Assembly (NCBI RefSeq): GCF_025770765.1
Contig: NZ_JANZKY010000015.1
Span: 109,780 to 173,779, forward strand
Reading direction: 5' to 3'
DNA from: Propionivibrio soli
Lineage (GTDB): Bacteria > Pseudomonadota > Gammaproteobacteria > Burkholderiales > Rhodocyclaceae
DNA length: 64,000 nucleotides
How positions within the stretch are numbered: position 1 is the first letter of the stretch; each line of letters opens with the position of its first letter. The position numbers were made by a program, and so were the translations under genes. The notes beneath the pieces were generated by a model. That model saw only the letters and a program-made list of their open reading frames with translations, ran no database searches and was not told the DNA's origin. This document shows, piece after piece, positions 9,588 to 19,027 of this stretch.

Positions 9588-10241
9588 GTGACCCGAGTGC
9601 GAGTCGAAAGCTTCACCATCTCCCTTGACGGATACGGCGCCGGGCCTCGTCAGGACATCAACAATCCGCTAGGCGTGGGCGGTAACGATTTGCATCAGTG
9701 GGCATTGCCGACACGCACGTTCCAGCAAGCCCTGTTTGGGTTGAATAGCGGCACCATGGGCACCGACGAGGAATTTGCGGCGAGAGGGTTTACGAATGTC
9801 GGGGCATGGATTCTCGGCAGGAATATGTTCGGTCCGATTCGAGGCCCGTGGAAAGACCTGAATTGGAAAGGCTGGTGGGGAGAGGACCCGCCTTATCACG
9901 TCCCAGTCTTCGTCCTCACTCATCATGCGCGTTCTCCTATCCAGATGGAGGGCAACACCACATTTCATTTTGTTACCGGCGGCATTCTTGAAGCGCTGGA
10001 CCGGGCGCGTGATGCGGCCGGCGAGATGGATGTGCGTATCGGTGGCGGCGTCAACACGATCCAGCAGTATCTGCGCGCCGGCCTAATTGACGAGATGCAT
10101 CTTGCTATTTCGCCTGTGCTACTGGGCAGCGGCGAGCGCCTCTTCGAGGGCGTTGACCTGCGAGCCTCCGGATACAAATGCGTGCAGCATGCCGCATCGG
10201 AGAAGGCAACTCACGTGGTGCTTCGCCGAGAAGTGGAGTAA
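9588..10241 (+). CDS. Dihydrofolate-reductase-fold (RibD C-terminal) protein
   Basis: The 217-residue protein opens with a DHFR-like strand and loop (SISLDGYGAGPRQ-type, here FTISLDGYGAG), has a WILGRNMFGP segment, and ends with IGGGVNTIQQYLRAGLIDE and SPVLLGSGERLF, the NADPH-binding and C-terminal signature of RibD_C proteins. Members of this stand-alone group are predicted reductases without known substrate. GTG start with AAGGAGG upstream; it follows the SnoaL-like gene by 78 bp. Confidence 0.85.
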   Translation: MTRVRVESFTISLDGYGAGPRQDINNPLGVGGNDLHQWALPTRTFQQALFGLNSGTMGTDEEFAARGFTNVGAWILGRNMFGPIRGPWKDLNWKGWWGEDPPYHVPVFVLTHHARSPIQMEGNTTFHFVTGGILEALDRARDAAGEMDVRIGGGVNTIQQYLRAGLIDEMHLAISPVLLGSGERLFEGVDLRASGYKCVQHAASEKATHVVLRREVE

Positions 10242-10585
10242 CTCGCAGCAGCCGGTGCCAATTGAGTTCTCCGCGAGCGCCGTGCTGAAACGGGGCCTCG
10301 GACTGCCTCTGGCTCAGCCCGGCGTCACCATGTCAACTTGGAACCCCCAATTTCCTCACCCTCGTACATGCATATGGACATGAACTCGTCTATGACCGAA
10401 TTCGTGGGACGGACTGGTGAACGGGTAGGGTGGGGGAGCTGAACCGATTTCTGCTCGTCAGCCAGGCCGCGCGTTCGATCAGGACGTCGAGGACAGGCCG
10501 CGCAACCGTATGGACGTACCTTGCCTCGGAACTAAACGAGCTGAGACGGCTGGAAGCCGTGTAACTTTGCTCGAGAGAATGGAGC
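10242..10585. other. 344-bp intergenic stretch
   Basis: This stretch lies between convergent genes. Several short reading frames exist on both strands but none has a ribosome site or recognisable product, and no clear terminator hairpin was found. Confidence 0.5.
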
Positions 10586-10996
10586 CTAAGCGTGCATCGG
10601 CTGGTGGGCATTCAGGCGCAACCAACCGCGCATGATTCGGTAGATGGCCCACAAGCCGAGTATGAACATGCCGAACGCCCAGGTTCCGAAGCCGATGATG
10701 ACCAGCGTCAGCGGCAGAGAAACCAGGGCCACCAACACTGCCCAAGCCAGCGCGTACCAGAAGGTGCGGATTTGCCAGTCGAAATGCGACTCAAGCCACG
10801 TGCCGCGCGCATCGCCGCGATAGATGTAGTTGACGATCACCGCAATTATCGACGGCCAGCCGAGCAGGAAGGAACCGATCACCGTGGCTGCTCCAAACGC
10901 GCCTACCGCCAAGCCCAACGCATGAAGTGCGTAAACGATATGCGCCGTGCGCACCAGCGCAGGCGAGGCTTCGACGGTCATCACTGAGTTGTTCAT
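10586..10996 (-). CDS. DUF4870-like inner-membrane protein
   Basis: The 136-residue protein has three or four hydrophobic helices: IVYALHALGLAVGAFGAA, IIAVIVNYIY after a short loop, then a long ALAWAVLVALVSLPLTLVII and a WAFGMFILGLWAIYRIMRG end. The polar loop RGTWLESHFDWQIRTF between helices 2 and 3 is characteristic of the DUF4870 family found widely in proteobacteria. Function is unknown. GAGGAG lies nine bases before the ATG. Confidence 0.8.
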   Translation of the reverse strand: MNNSVMTVEASPALVRTAHIVYALHALGLAVGAFGAATVIGSFLLGWPSIIAVIVNYIYRGDARGTWLESHFDWQIRTFWYALAWAVLVALVSLPLTLVIIGFGTWAFGMFILGLWAIYRIMRGWLRLNAHQPMHA

Positions 10997-11122
10997 GCGG
11001 CCCGCTCCTCGATATTGGGTGACGGCATCAACGTGGGGATCAGCCCTCGATCCCCAAGAGCCATTACATTACATAAGGATACGAAATTCAACGCCACTCT
11101 GCCGAAGTAGCGAGGGAGGGGT

Positions 11123-11377
11123 CTAGTCGTGGTCGATATCATTGCCACTCGGTGAGGCGCGTCGGTCTTTGCCTGATCGTCGCTCGCTATCGCCCCACCA
11201 TGCGATCAAAGCGCTCGACTGCCTGCGTTCCGCGCGTCGCCTCGTGGCGTTGGCAGGTGCTTCACCTGGCGTCGCGCCGACTAGATCGCCGCCTGTTTTT
11301 CTCTCACTCTCGCGCGATACGACCCGGCCTGCGGGTTGGCATTCCTCACCATTTCTATTTTGATGTTCGCCACCCAC
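11123..11377 (-). CDS. Possible small Arg-rich hypothetical protein
   Basis: An 84-codon open frame whose product is hydrophilic and rich in Arg, Glu and Gly, ending with an ERRSGKDRR segment of the kind seen at the ends of several small bacterial proteins. No domain or convincing ribosome site is visible. It sits alone in a 593-bp gap between 10997 and 11589 that otherwise shows nothing recognisable, so it may be a chance frame. Confidence 0.3.
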   Translation of the reverse strand: MGGEHQNRNGEECQPAGRVVSRESERKTGGDLVGATPGEAPANATRRRAERRQSSALIAWWGDSERRSGKDRRASPSGNDIDHD

Positions 11378-11589
11378 GGTTTTTCTCCTGTCCCGTAACT
11401 AAAATTAGACAGGGCGAATTTTCCTTCCGTTCATTTTCAGCCACACCCTTAAACCGCGTGAATGATCCCACCTTTCATGGTTCCAAAGACATATCCGTCC
11501 TTCACAACCGTGGAGAACGACTTCTGGATAGTTCATGTCAAAAAATGGCGTTTCACGAACGTTAGAAGCACCACATGGGATGACGGCAG

Positions 11590-11943
11590 ATGAACGAACT
11601 GATTGATCTGGAGCGCCAGGGATGGGAGGCGCTTTCGTCGGTAGGCGAAGCGGGGAAGGATTTTTATGCCACCATGCTCCGCGAAGATGCCGTCATGCTG
11701 TTTCCTGGCGGAATGCGCATCGAGGGGAGGGAACGCATCCTGCAGTCCCTCGGCATACAGCCTTGGGAAACATTCCAGATCGAGAATCCCCGGGTGATTG
11801 CGCTCACGGAGAACGTGGCAACCGTGGTCTACAAGGTCACGGCGCAACGCCAACGGCTCCAACCTTATATTGCTTTGATAAGCAGTACGTACGTGCGCAA
11901 TGAGGGGTGGAAGTTAGTGGTGCACCAGCAGACTCCGGTGTAA
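11590..11943 (+). CDS. DUF4440/NTF2-like protein
   Basis: The 117-residue product has the NTF2-like fold of the DUF4440 group: an N-terminal helix (LIDLERQGWEALSS), a DAVMLFPGGMRIEGRERI block and a paired C-terminal sheet ending NEGWKLVVHQQTP. Such proteins act as small binding or dehydratase-like domains with mostly unknown ligands. Upstream GATGACGGCAG gives only a weak ribosome site. Confidence 0.8.
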   Translation: MNELIDLERQGWEALSSVGEAGKDFYATMLREDAVMLFPGGMRIEGRERILQSLGIQPWETFQIENPRVIALTENVATVVYKVTAQRQRLQPYIALISSTYVRNEGWKLVVHQQTPV

Positions 11944-11999
11944 GAGCTTCGGCGAGCATTGCTGACTAACTGCGAAACAAGAATTATCGTGCTTCGCCA

Positions 12000-12779
12000 T
12001 CAGAGGACGCCTGGATAGCTCCCCCCGTCCATAAGAAAATTCTGCCCCGTCACGTAACCGGCGTGAACGCTGCAGAGGAAAGCGCAAGCCGCCCCGAACT
12101 CCTCGATTTGTCCGAAACGCCCGCAGGGAATGCCTTGCAATTGACGCGCCGTTACTTCTTCGGTGCTGAGATTGGCAGCTTCGGCTTGGGCGCGCGTGAC
12201 AGTAGCTAAACGATCGGTAGCAAACAAGCCCGGCAGGAGATTATTGATCGTCACGCCATACGGCGCGACTTGGCGGGCTAAACCAGCCACGAAGCCTGTC
12301 AGTCCGGCTCGAGCCCCGTTAGACAGACCCAGCACCCCGATCGGCGCCTTGACCGCAGCACTCGTGATATTGACGATGCGTCCAAAGCCGCGGGTGATCA
12401 TCCCGTCGATGGTCGCACGCATCAGCGCGATCGGCGTCAGCATGTTGGCACCCAGGGCGCGATACCAGTCCTCGTCGGTAAAGTCGCGGAAGTCGCCGGC
12501 TGGAGGACCGCCCGCATTGTTGATAAGAATGTCGGGCTGCGGGCATGCAGACAGCGCTGCGGTTCGTCCTTCCTCCGTGGTGATGTCGCAAACGACGGTC
12601 GTGACCTTGACGGCAAAACGTTCGCGAATCTGTTCGGCCGTTTGCTCCAACTCGACGGCGCGGCGTGCCAGGATAACGAGGTTCACTCCTTCCTCGGCGA
12701 GCGCCTCCGCGCATCCGCGCCCCAATCCCTTGCTGGCCCCACACACAAGCGCGTTTTTTCCTTTCAGCCCCAAATCCAA
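12000..12779 (-). CDS. Short-chain dehydrogenase/reductase-like protein lacking catalytic Tyr
   Basis: The 259-residue protein has the Rossmann motif CGASKGLGRG (residues 13-22), NNAGG at about 87-91, and the structural Ser at about 140. Where classical SDRs have Tyr-x-x-x-Lys this protein has Ser-Asn-Gly-Ala-Arg (about residues 153-157), so both the acid/base Tyr and the Lys are replaced. FabG-like annotation would mislead: it may use altered chemistry or only bind NAD(P). It starts at TTG 12779 with AAGGA upstream. The LysE-type exporter lies upstream on the same strand. Confidence 0.88.
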   Translation of the reverse strand: MDLGLKGKNALVCGASKGLGRGCAEALAEEGVNLVILARRAVELEQTAEQIRERFAVKVTTVVCDITTEEGRTAALSACPQPDILINNAGGPPAGDFRDFTDEDWYRALGANMLTPIALMRATIDGMITRGFGRIVNITSAAVKAPIGVLGLSNGARAGLTGFVAGLARQVAPYGVTINNLLPGLFATDRLATVTRAQAEAANLSTEEVTARQLQGIPCGRFGQIEEFGAACAFLCSVHAGYVTGQNFLMDGGSYPGVL

Positions 12780-12934
12780 AGTGTTTTCCTTCTGTGAGTT
12801 CCGCTGTTATCTGCCCTCTGTTATCTGCCGTTGGATCAGCGAGGTCGAGAAGCAGCGGTTTTCAATCCGATGAACTGCTCCTCGCGACCACGTGGCCGCC
12901 ATTCAATAGGCTCTGAGGATCGCATCTTTTGACT

Positions 12935-13564
12935 TCAAGCGGCCTTACTCGGCAAACGCAGCAGCCCAAGCCCAAGGCAGCAGAAGATGGCACCGGAAAC
13001 GCGATTGAATAGCCGGATGCGGGTTGGATTTTCAAATTGTCTTCTCAGGCTGTGCGCAAGCAGAGCATAGAACGTGTGCGACAGGACAGCGCAGGCCGAG
13101 AACGAGGTCGTCAGGACGACAAATTGTTCGATGAGCGGCAAGTCGCGCGTCAGGAACTGCGGAAAGAGCGCTGAGAAAAAAAGAATGGCTTTGGGATTCG
13201 TAAGCGCCAGCACGATTCCCCTGCCGAACAATTGCCAAGGCTCTCTGGGTAGTGTCGCGTTGGCGCTGTTAAACGCACTCGCCCGGCTTCGCCACTGCTT
13301 GTATCCGAGATAAATGAGATACAGAGCCCCCATGACCTTCAAGACGGTAAAGGCAAGGGCTGAGGTCGCCAACACAACGCCCATCCCAGCCATCGCTATT
13401 CCCGACACGATAAACAAGCCGAGAGCATTGCCCAGCGAGCAAACCAATGCACTGCGCGGGCCGAGCGAAACCGAGTTGGATATAGCGAGCAGCACCGCGG
13501 GTCCGGGAGTGAATGTAGTAAGGAGTGCCACACCACAAAAGAGCAGCCAGTGGGTTAGGGTCAT
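12935..13564 (-). CDS. LysE/RhtB-family amino-acid exporter
   Basis: The 209-residue membrane protein has the LysE/RhtB layout: about six hydrophobic segments with the opening TFTPGPAVLLAISNSVSLGPR signature after the first helix and an IVLALTNPKAILFFSALFPQF block in the middle. Members export amino acids or derivatives by proton exchange. The ATG at 13564 is preferred over the frame's upstream start at 13612 because the family N-terminus begins with this hydrophobic helix. Confidence 0.9.
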   Translation of the reverse strand: MTLTHWLLFCGVALLTTFTPGPAVLLAISNSVSLGPRSALVCSLGNALGLFIVSGIAMAGMGVVLATSALAFTVLKVMGALYLIYLGYKQWRSRASAFNSANATLPREPWQLFGRGIVLALTNPKAILFFSALFPQFLTRDLPLIEQFVVLTTSFSACAVLSHTFYALLAHSLRRQFENPTRIRLFNRVSGAIFCCLGLGLLRLPSKAA

Positions 13565-14027
13565 ATCGAAAACCTTTCTTTGATTAGCCGCCAATAGCGT
13601 CTGCCCCTGCAAATGCGGCCAGGTCCGACCTACTGTCTATGCGCTTATGCCAGTTTATCCGTATCCGGAAATCCTCGCAGCTTCCGCACACCCTTCCCTA
13701 AGTCAAACAAGTCAAACACCCAAGCACACGAGTCAAGGCTCGTTCACTACGCCTGACCAGTGCACCAAACAATGCAAGACGGTCGTAATGCGGCTCACCC
13801 TCGAACTGTTTGCAACTTGGCTCAATTTTCTCAGCAGCCGTTTTCATGGGCGCTCCTGACCTTATCGCGGAACAGACAGGGACTCCCGGATAGCGGAACT
13901 GAAGATGCGCTCATCTATCCAAGGGAGCGAGGAGGGGGGCTGGCGAAGTACTGAGCATCTTTTGCCTCCGGTCTTTCCTCCGTAAGCGGGTTCAGCGCTC
14001 AATATTGTGGGTCGAGGAGAAGAACTG
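13565..14027. other. 463-bp intergenic stretch between divergent genes
   Basis: It separates the LysE-type exporter gene from the hydrolase gene at 14028 and must contain both promoters. No gene, repeat or clear operator was recognised. Confidence 0.5.
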
Positions 14028-14816
14028 ATGGGCGAGGTCAAGTCAGACGGAATAGGCGTTAGTTACGATGACAAAGGACAAGGGGAGCCCGCGCTCCTCT
14101 TCCTGCCTGGCTGGTGTGGAAGCCGCCAGGTTTTTGGTCAACTTGCCGCCCGCTGCGTCACTCGGCGGCGTGTCCTGTCTGTTGACTGGCGAGGCCATGG
14201 GCAGTCCGAGACGCCCACCCATGACTTCGGGGCTGACGATCTGGTTGACGATGCGCTTGCAGTCATCGAGGCAAGTGGGGCAACGAACGTCGTACCGGTC
14301 GCGCTCTCCCATGCAGGCTGGGTAGCCATCGAACTCCGCCGCCGGCTGGGGCCTCGTATTTCCAAGCTCGTACTGCTTGACTGGATCATCCTCGAGGCTC
14401 CGCCGCCGTTCCTCGAAGCGCTGCAGTCGCTCCAAGATCCAACTCAGTGGGGACAGGCGCGCGACCAACTCTTTTCCATGTGGCTCCATGGACTCGACAT
14501 TCCCGAACTGACGAGTTACGTCCGGGAAGATATGGGATCCTACCCATTCGATATGTGGCGCCGCGCGGGGCGCGAAATAAGTGCGGCCTATGCCCATGCA
14601 ACAAGCCCACTCAAAGTACTTGCCGGACTAAACCCTCCCGTTCCGGTATTGCATATTTATGCTCAACCGGAAGATCCGGGATATCTCGCCGCGCAACGTG
14701 CATTTGCGGCCGAGCACTCATGGTTCAATGTATTGAAGCTGGAAGCGCGTAGCCATTTTCCGATGCTCGAAGTACCCGGCGAAATGGCGTCCGGGATCGA
14801 GCGGTTCCTTGCATAG
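14028..14816 (+). CDS. Alpha/beta hydrolase with atypical nucleophile elbow
   Basis: This 262-residue hydrolase has the oxyanion-hole stretch FLPGWCGSRQVF, a DWRGHGQSETP segment and a C-terminal SHFPMLEVPGEMAS block with the probable catalytic His. The nucleophile elbow reads ALSHAGW (Ser about 94), in which Ala replaces the first Gly of G-x-S-x-G. The arrangement resembles 2,4-dioxygenase-like cofactor-independent hydrolase relatives, but the substrate is unknown. GAGGAGA before 14028 supports this start over 14007. Confidence 0.85.
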   Translation: MGEVKSDGIGVSYDDKGQGEPALLFLPGWCGSRQVFGQLAARCVTRRRVLSVDWRGHGQSETPTHDFGADDLVDDALAVIEASGATNVVPVALSHAGWVAIELRRRLGPRISKLVLLDWIILEAPPPFLEALQSLQDPTQWGQARDQLFSMWLHGLDIPELTSYVREDMGSYPFDMWRRAGREISAAYAHATSPLKVLAGLNPPVPVLHIYAQPEDPGYLAAQRAFAAEHSWFNVLKLEARSHFPMLEVPGEMASGIERFLA

Positions 14817-14952
14817 CGATGAGTGTGCAACGAGATAACGTTTCCCCTTAGCTTCGCATGCTGCTTGGATTTGCGAGGTTGGCCTCTGACGACATAGTTA
14901 TAAGGCGCTCTTCACAATGCCGCTCTTTGCACAGCGTGAAACACAAATCGGA

Positions 14953-15258
14953 TCAGAGCGTGTGATCGGCATAGTGAGCCAATGCTGCCGCCTGACCAGC
15001 AATGCTGATGTTGGATGAAACAACAAATGTCTGACGTCCGGGAACCTCTCCCAACGCGAAAGCCAGACTGAGTGCGGCAACGCCAGCTATGGCCAAGCGT
15101 ACGCGGTTACCGCAGGAACTCACAAAATCTCGGATGGCTTCGACGCCCACCGTCGTTGCTGGAAATTCCATCGCAACCGCTTTCTTGCCACGTTGCAAGG
15201 CCACAACTTCATACACGCCATTCTTTGAAACGATACCAATACAGAGGGCTGAGCTCAT
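14953..15258 (-). CDS. Small protein of unknown function, RNase-H-like start
   Basis: This 101-codon gene begins at an ATG with GGAAAGG upstream. The product starts with a strand-turn-strand pattern (LCIGIVSKNGVYEVVALQRG) followed by a VGVEAIRDFVSSCG helix, which resembles the first part of RNase-H-fold domains such as the DEDD N-terminus of IS110-type transposases, although the first Asp is not present. Whether it is a domestic protein or a decayed fragment cannot be told. No neighbour explains it. Confidence 0.5.
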   Translation of the reverse strand: MSSALCIGIVSKNGVYEVVALQRGKKAVAMEFPATTVGVEAIRDFVSSCGNRVRLAIAGVAALSLAFALGEVPGRQTFVVSSNISIAGQAAALAHYADHTL

Positions 15259-15355
15259 TGCCAGTCTTCCCTTTCCTCTAGTCAAAAGCCACGTTGATCG
15301 CCTGTCCGGATGCATTTTTTCGTTAGTGACCGGGGGCTCCGGGTTAAACAACGTT

Positions 15356-15607
15356 TCATCTCGGCAAAGCGTTGTCAAGATAGCGAATTGTTTTGGTAAC
15401 AATCCGTAGCAAGGTCAGCAGGGCCACTGCCTGGAATTGCGAGGAAAGCGCGGAATCTCCGGTTTCGTATACGGCAAGTTCAACGGGTATTGGCTTTGCC
15501 GCCACCGCCTGCTGCGCGATCAGCGGTAGGGAAGGCGGCGTCCAGGTGAAGCGCTCAATGGACAGCGACAGCAGCGGAATCGTCCGCTCTACGGATGCAG
15601 AAAGCAT
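15356..15607 (-). CDS. Possible small hypothetical protein
   Basis: An 83-codon frame upstream of the 14953-15258 gene on the same strand. The product is mildly hydrophobic with no recognised motif, and there is no strong ribosome site before the ATG at 15607. It would be divergent from the carbonic anhydrase gene. It may be a chance frame. Confidence 0.3.
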   Translation of the reverse strand: MLSASVERTIPLLSLSIERFTWTPPSLPLIAQQAVAAKPIPVELAVYETGDSALSSQFQAVALLTLLRIVTKTIRYLDNALPR

Positions 15608-15699
15608 AGTGTCGAACCCGGGGTAGGAACTTCTAAGCACGTTCCGGCTCTACCGCAGACATTCACATTCCAACAGCGGAAATCCCTTTGGAGCACGCA

Positions 15700-16335
15700 G
15701 TGCAAAAAGTCATTGAAGGTTTCTTGAAGTTTCAAAAAGACGTTTTCCCGGAAAGAACGCAGCTGTTCAAACAATTGGCACAGAGCCAGAGTCCCAAGGT
15801 CCTGTTCGTGACCTGTTCGGACAGCCGGGTCGTACCGGAGCTGTTTACCCAGCAGGAGCCCGGCGATCTGTTCGTTATCCGCAATGCGGGCAACATCGTT
15901 CCGTCCTACGGGCCTGAGCCTGGCGGCGTTTCGGCGACAGTCGAGTATGCGGTGGCCGTCCTCAAGGTCACCGATATTGTGATTTGCGGCCATTCGAATT
16001 GCGGGGCGATGTCGGCGATTTCCAGTTGCCAGAATATGGACCAATTGCCGGCAGTTGCTCATTGGCTGCGCTATTCGGATTGTGCCAAGGCGATTGTCGA
16101 AGCCCAGTCGCATGCGACGCAACACGAGAAGGCTGATGCGCTGGTTCGGCAAAACGTTATCGCCCAGCTCGCCAATATTCAGACTCATCCGTCGGTCGCG
16201 GTGGCCCTTGCCCAGCATCGCCTTAACCTGCATGGCTGGGTCTATGACATAGAGAATGGCGTGATTGATGCACTCGATGGAGCAAGCAAGACGTTCGTGC
16301 CGCTGTCCGAAAACCGTCAAGTTGTCGCTACTTAG
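15700..16335 (+). CDS. Beta-class carbonic anhydrase
   Basis: The 211-residue protein interconverts CO2 and bicarbonate with a zinc ion. It has CSDSR with the Zn ligand Cys39 and the Asp/Arg dyad, and HSNCGA with ligands His98 and Cys101, all intact. The N-terminus ([20 protein letters not shown]) matches proteobacterial CynT-like enzymes. GTG at 15700 is chosen because GGAG lies seven bases upstream; a TTG at 15688 would include that site. A strong hairpin follows at 16401. Confidence 0.93.
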   Translation: MQKVIEGFLKFQKDVFPERTQLFKQLAQSQSPKVLFVTCSDSRVVPELFTQQEPGDLFVIRNAGNIVPSYGPEPGGVSATVEYAVAVLKVTDIVICGHSNCGAMSAISSCQNMDQLPAVAHWLRYSDCAKAIVEAQSHATQHEKADALVRQNVIAQLANIQTHPSVAVALAQHRLNLHGWVYDIENGVIDALDGASKTFVPLSENRQVVAT

Positions 16336-16400
16336 CGCCAACCTCATCGTTTCTCGCACTCGGCCGGCATCCTGAAAAGCCGGGAAGAGCAGGGCGTATC

Positions 16401-16426
16401 GCACCGGAGCGGGGTAGCTCCGGTGC
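16401..16426. terminator. Inverted repeat between convergent genes
   Basis: GCACCGGAGC at 16401-16410 and GCTCCGGTGC at 16417-16426 make a perfect 10-bp stem with a 6-base loop, between the ends of the carbonic anhydrase gene and the convergent esterase gene. No T-run follows on either strand, but position and stem quality suit a bidirectional terminator. Confidence 0.6.
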
Positions 16427-16446
16427 GTAATAACGGCAAAGAAGAC

Positions 16447-17460
16447 TTAACGCAGGCGTGCCTTCAACTCTTCGCTGGCCTGGTGCAGCGCCGCGCGCGT
16501 CGCAGGCAGATCAGACAGCACGTTGAGCAGACCAAAGTCGTGGATCATTCCGTTATAGCGTGTCGCCACGACGCTTACGCCCGCCGCATCCAACTTGCGT
16601 GCGTAAGCTTCGCCTTCGTCACGCAATACGTCTTTCTCGGCCGTCTGAACCAAGGTTGGCGGCAAGCCTTTGAGCTGCTCGGCGGTCGCCAGTAGTGGCG
16701 ACGCGTAGATCTCCTGACGCTGCACAGAGTCCGTGGTGTACGCATCCCAGAACCACTTCATCATGCCCTTGGTAAGGAAGTGCCCGTTGGCGTACTCGTC
16801 GTAGGACGCATTCTCGAAGCTGGCATTCGTCACGGGCCAGAACAGTACTTGCGAACGCAGGGTGGGGGTACCCTTGGCCTTCGCCATCAACGCCACTGCG
16901 GTGGCCATATTTCCGCCCACACTGTTACCCGCGATGGCCAGGCGTTTGCCGTCAACATTGATCTGCGCACCGTTCTCGGCTACCCATTGGGTAGCTGCGT
17001 AGATTTCGTTGATCGCCACCGGGTAGCGTGCCTCTGGCGATGGAGTGTAGTTCACGAACACGCCCACCGCGCCGGAGTCGGCCACCAGGTCGCGCACAAA
17101 GCGTTCATGCGTCGGGAAGTCGCCCAGTATCCAGCCACCGCCATGCACGAAGATAAACGCGGGCAAAAGGCCCTTCGCGCCGACTGGCCGCACGATATTG
17201 AGCACGATCTCTTTGCCGTCGACAGTGATCGTCTTCGCGTCCACTTCGGCGGACGGCATCTTCGCGCCCTTTTGTGCGTCAACGAGTACCTGGCGCGCAT
17301 CGGCGGGTGACAACGTTTCCAGCGGCTGACCACCGCCTTTGGCCAGCGCTTCGAGGAAGGTCTGAGTGCTGTGTTCTACGCCGGGGCTGCCCGCCGCGAA
17401 AGACAAAGAAAATGCCAGGGAGATGGCGGTGGCGGCAATGAGTTTGTGTTTGAGTTTCAT
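16447..17460 (-). CDS. Exported alpha/beta hydrolase, HSL/esterase family
   Basis: The 337-residue protein starts with a signal peptide (basic KLKHK, hydrophobic core, cleavage near residue 23), so it should act in the periplasm. The HGGGWILGDF oxyanion motif (about residue 106) and the nucleophile elbow GNSVGG (Ser about 180) place it in the hormone-sensitive-lipase-like family; EKDVLRDEG and MIHDFGLL supply the likely Asp and His. It probably hydrolyses short-chain esters. The ohr-like gene lies just upstream on the same strand, so the two may be co-transcribed. Confidence 0.9.
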   Translation of the reverse strand: MKLKHKLIAATAISLAFSLSFAAGSPGVEHSTQTFLEALAKGGGQPLETLSPADARQVLVDAQKGAKMPSAEVDAKTITVDGKEIVLNIVRPVGAKGLLPAFIFVHGGGWILGDFPTHERFVRDLVADSGAVGVFVNYTPSPEARYPVAINEIYAATQWVAENGAQINVDGKRLAIAGNSVGGNMATAVALMAKAKGTPTLRSQVLFWPVTNASFENASYDEYANGHFLTKGMMKWFWDAYTTDSVQRQEIYASPLLATAEQLKGLPPTLVQTAEKDVLRDEGEAYARKLDAAGVSVVATRYNGMIHDFGLLNVLSDLPATRAALHQASEELKARLR

Positions 17461-17500
17461 GCTCTTGATCCTTGCTGATAAATGGAGAGGGAGGGGCGCT

Positions 17501-17926
17501 TCAAAGAAGACTCAAGCGCACATCAATGTTGTTGCGCGTGGCGTTGGAATACGGGCAAACGATGTGAGCTTTGTCCACCAAGTCCTGAGCTTGCTCGCGC
17601 GGCAGATCCGGTATGGAGATTTGCAGATCGACCTCGATGCCAAAACCGCTGGGGATGGCGCCGATTCCAACCGTGGTCGTGACAGTGGTCGTGTCTGCGA
17701 GCTTGACCTTCGCTTGGGCCGCAACGAATTTCAGCGCGCCGAGGAAGCAGGCCGAGTAGCCTGCGGCGAACAGTTGCTCGGGATTGGTGCCGGGGCCTCC
17801 GGCGCCGCCCAACTCACGCGGTGTAGAGAGTTGAACTTTCAGAACGCCATCTGAAGACGCAGCGCTGCCTTCCCGACCGCCTGTGGCAGTGGCTTGGGCA
17901 CGGTACAGAACTTTTTCGATAGACAT
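17501..17926 (-). CDS. ohr: Organic hydroperoxide resistance protein, OsmC/Ohr family
   Basis: The 141-residue protein has both redox Cys residues of Ohr: Cys60 in [11 protein letters not shown] and Cys124 in [14 protein letters not shown], plus the conserved Arg near residue 18 and Glu near 50. Ohr reduces organic hydroperoxides using lipoylated partners. It is divergent from an AraC-type regulator rather than the usual MarR-type OhrR, which suggests different control. GAGGTACTCC-type spacing on the reverse strand supports the start. Confidence 0.93.
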   Translation of the reverse strand: MSIEKVLYRAQATATGGREGSAASSDGVLKVQLSTPRELGGAGGPGTNPEQLFAAGYSACFLGALKFVAAQAKVKLADTTTVTTTVGIGAIPSGFGIEVDLQISIPDLPREQAQDLVDKAHIVCPYSNATRNNIDVRLSLL

Positions 17927-18036
17927 GAGGTACTCCTAAGGGGTTGAGGGTTTAGCCGTTTGGCTGAACGAACTATAGGTGCAGATAGAGGACTAAAGGT
18001 CGAATAAAATCCTGATAACTTGATAAGGAGTATCAA

Positions 18037-18888
18037 ATGGCTGAAACGTGCACGGATCGTCTGGATGCCTTGCTGAACCATTTCCCGGTCCGCGCCCGCC
18101 TGTTCCACTCGGGCGCTTTGTGTGGTGTCACGGATTTCTCCACGGCGGGGGAAGGTGCCGGCCAGATGCACTTGGTCAAGGCGGGTTCGATGGATGTCAG
18201 CCGTGCTGGGTACCCGACACTCCATGTGGACGTTCCCAGCCTGCTGCTCTATGCACGGCCCACGGTTCGCCGTTTCGTGACGGACGCCGAGCGGGGCGCT
18301 GACCTCGCTTGCGCGGAACTCCATTTCGAAGGAGGCGCAGCAAACCCCATTGTTGCCGCTTTACCTGAAATCGTCTGTCTGCCGTTGGCGAGTATTGAAG
18401 GCGCTGACCAGGTTCTGGCGCTGCTATTTGATGAGGCGTTTGGTACCCATTGCGGCAGGCGGGCTGTGGTGGATCGCTTGTTCGAAGTCGTGCTGATTCA
18501 GGTGCTGCGCCATCTGATGGAAACGAACCAGATCCGGGGTGGCATGCTGGCCGGCCTTTCGCACCCCAAATTGCGCAAAGCGCTCGTAGCGATGCACGAG
18601 CAGCCGGGAGACGTTTGGTCTCTGGAAGAGCTAGCGAAAGTGGCGGGCATGTCCCGCAGTGTTTTCGCCGGAACCTTTCGTAGCGCCGTTGGCTGTACCC
18701 CCGGCACCTATTTGCAAAGCTGGCGGATCCAGTTGGCGATGCAGGCGTTGCGCCAGGGGCAGTCGTTGAAAATGGTCGCCGTCGATGTGGGTTACGGCAG
18801 TGAGGCCGCGTTATCCAGAGCCTTCAAGGCGCAATGCGGTCAGACCCCGCGTGAATGGCGGCAGATACAGGGCAGGGGGCGAAGCTAA
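18037..18888 (+). CDS. AraC-family regulator with N-terminal cupin
   Basis: The 283-residue protein has an N-terminal cupin-like sensor of about 160 residues and a C-terminal pair of helix-turn-helix motifs (WSLEELAKVAGMSRSVFAGTF and VAVDVGYGSEAALSRAFKAQ) ending in TPREWR. It is divergent from ohr with a 110-bp gap and AAGGAG ahead of its ATG, so control of the ohr and esterase genes is the natural inference. The ligand is unknown. Confidence 0.9.
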   Translation: MAETCTDRLDALLNHFPVRARLFHSGALCGVTDFSTAGEGAGQMHLVKAGSMDVSRAGYPTLHVDVPSLLLYARPTVRRFVTDAERGADLACAELHFEGGAANPIVAALPEIVCLPLASIEGADQVLALLFDEAFGTHCGRRAVVDRLFEVVLIQVLRHLMETNQIRGGMLAGLSHPKLRKALVAMHEQPGDVWSLEELAKVAGMSRSVFAGTFRSAVGCTPGTYLQSWRIQLAMQALRQGQSLKMVAVDVGYGSEAALSRAFKAQCGQTPREWRQIQGRGRS

Positions 18889-19027
18889 TGGGAGCGGCGG
18901 GTGTTCTCCTGTGTCAACGCAATCAGCCTTTTTTCGTAGACGGGTCGAGCAGGGCACTACGCCAATATGACTCACCCGAACAGCTAGCCACGGACTCCAG
19001 TACTGTCGCCAGTTCTATCAAGTCCAT

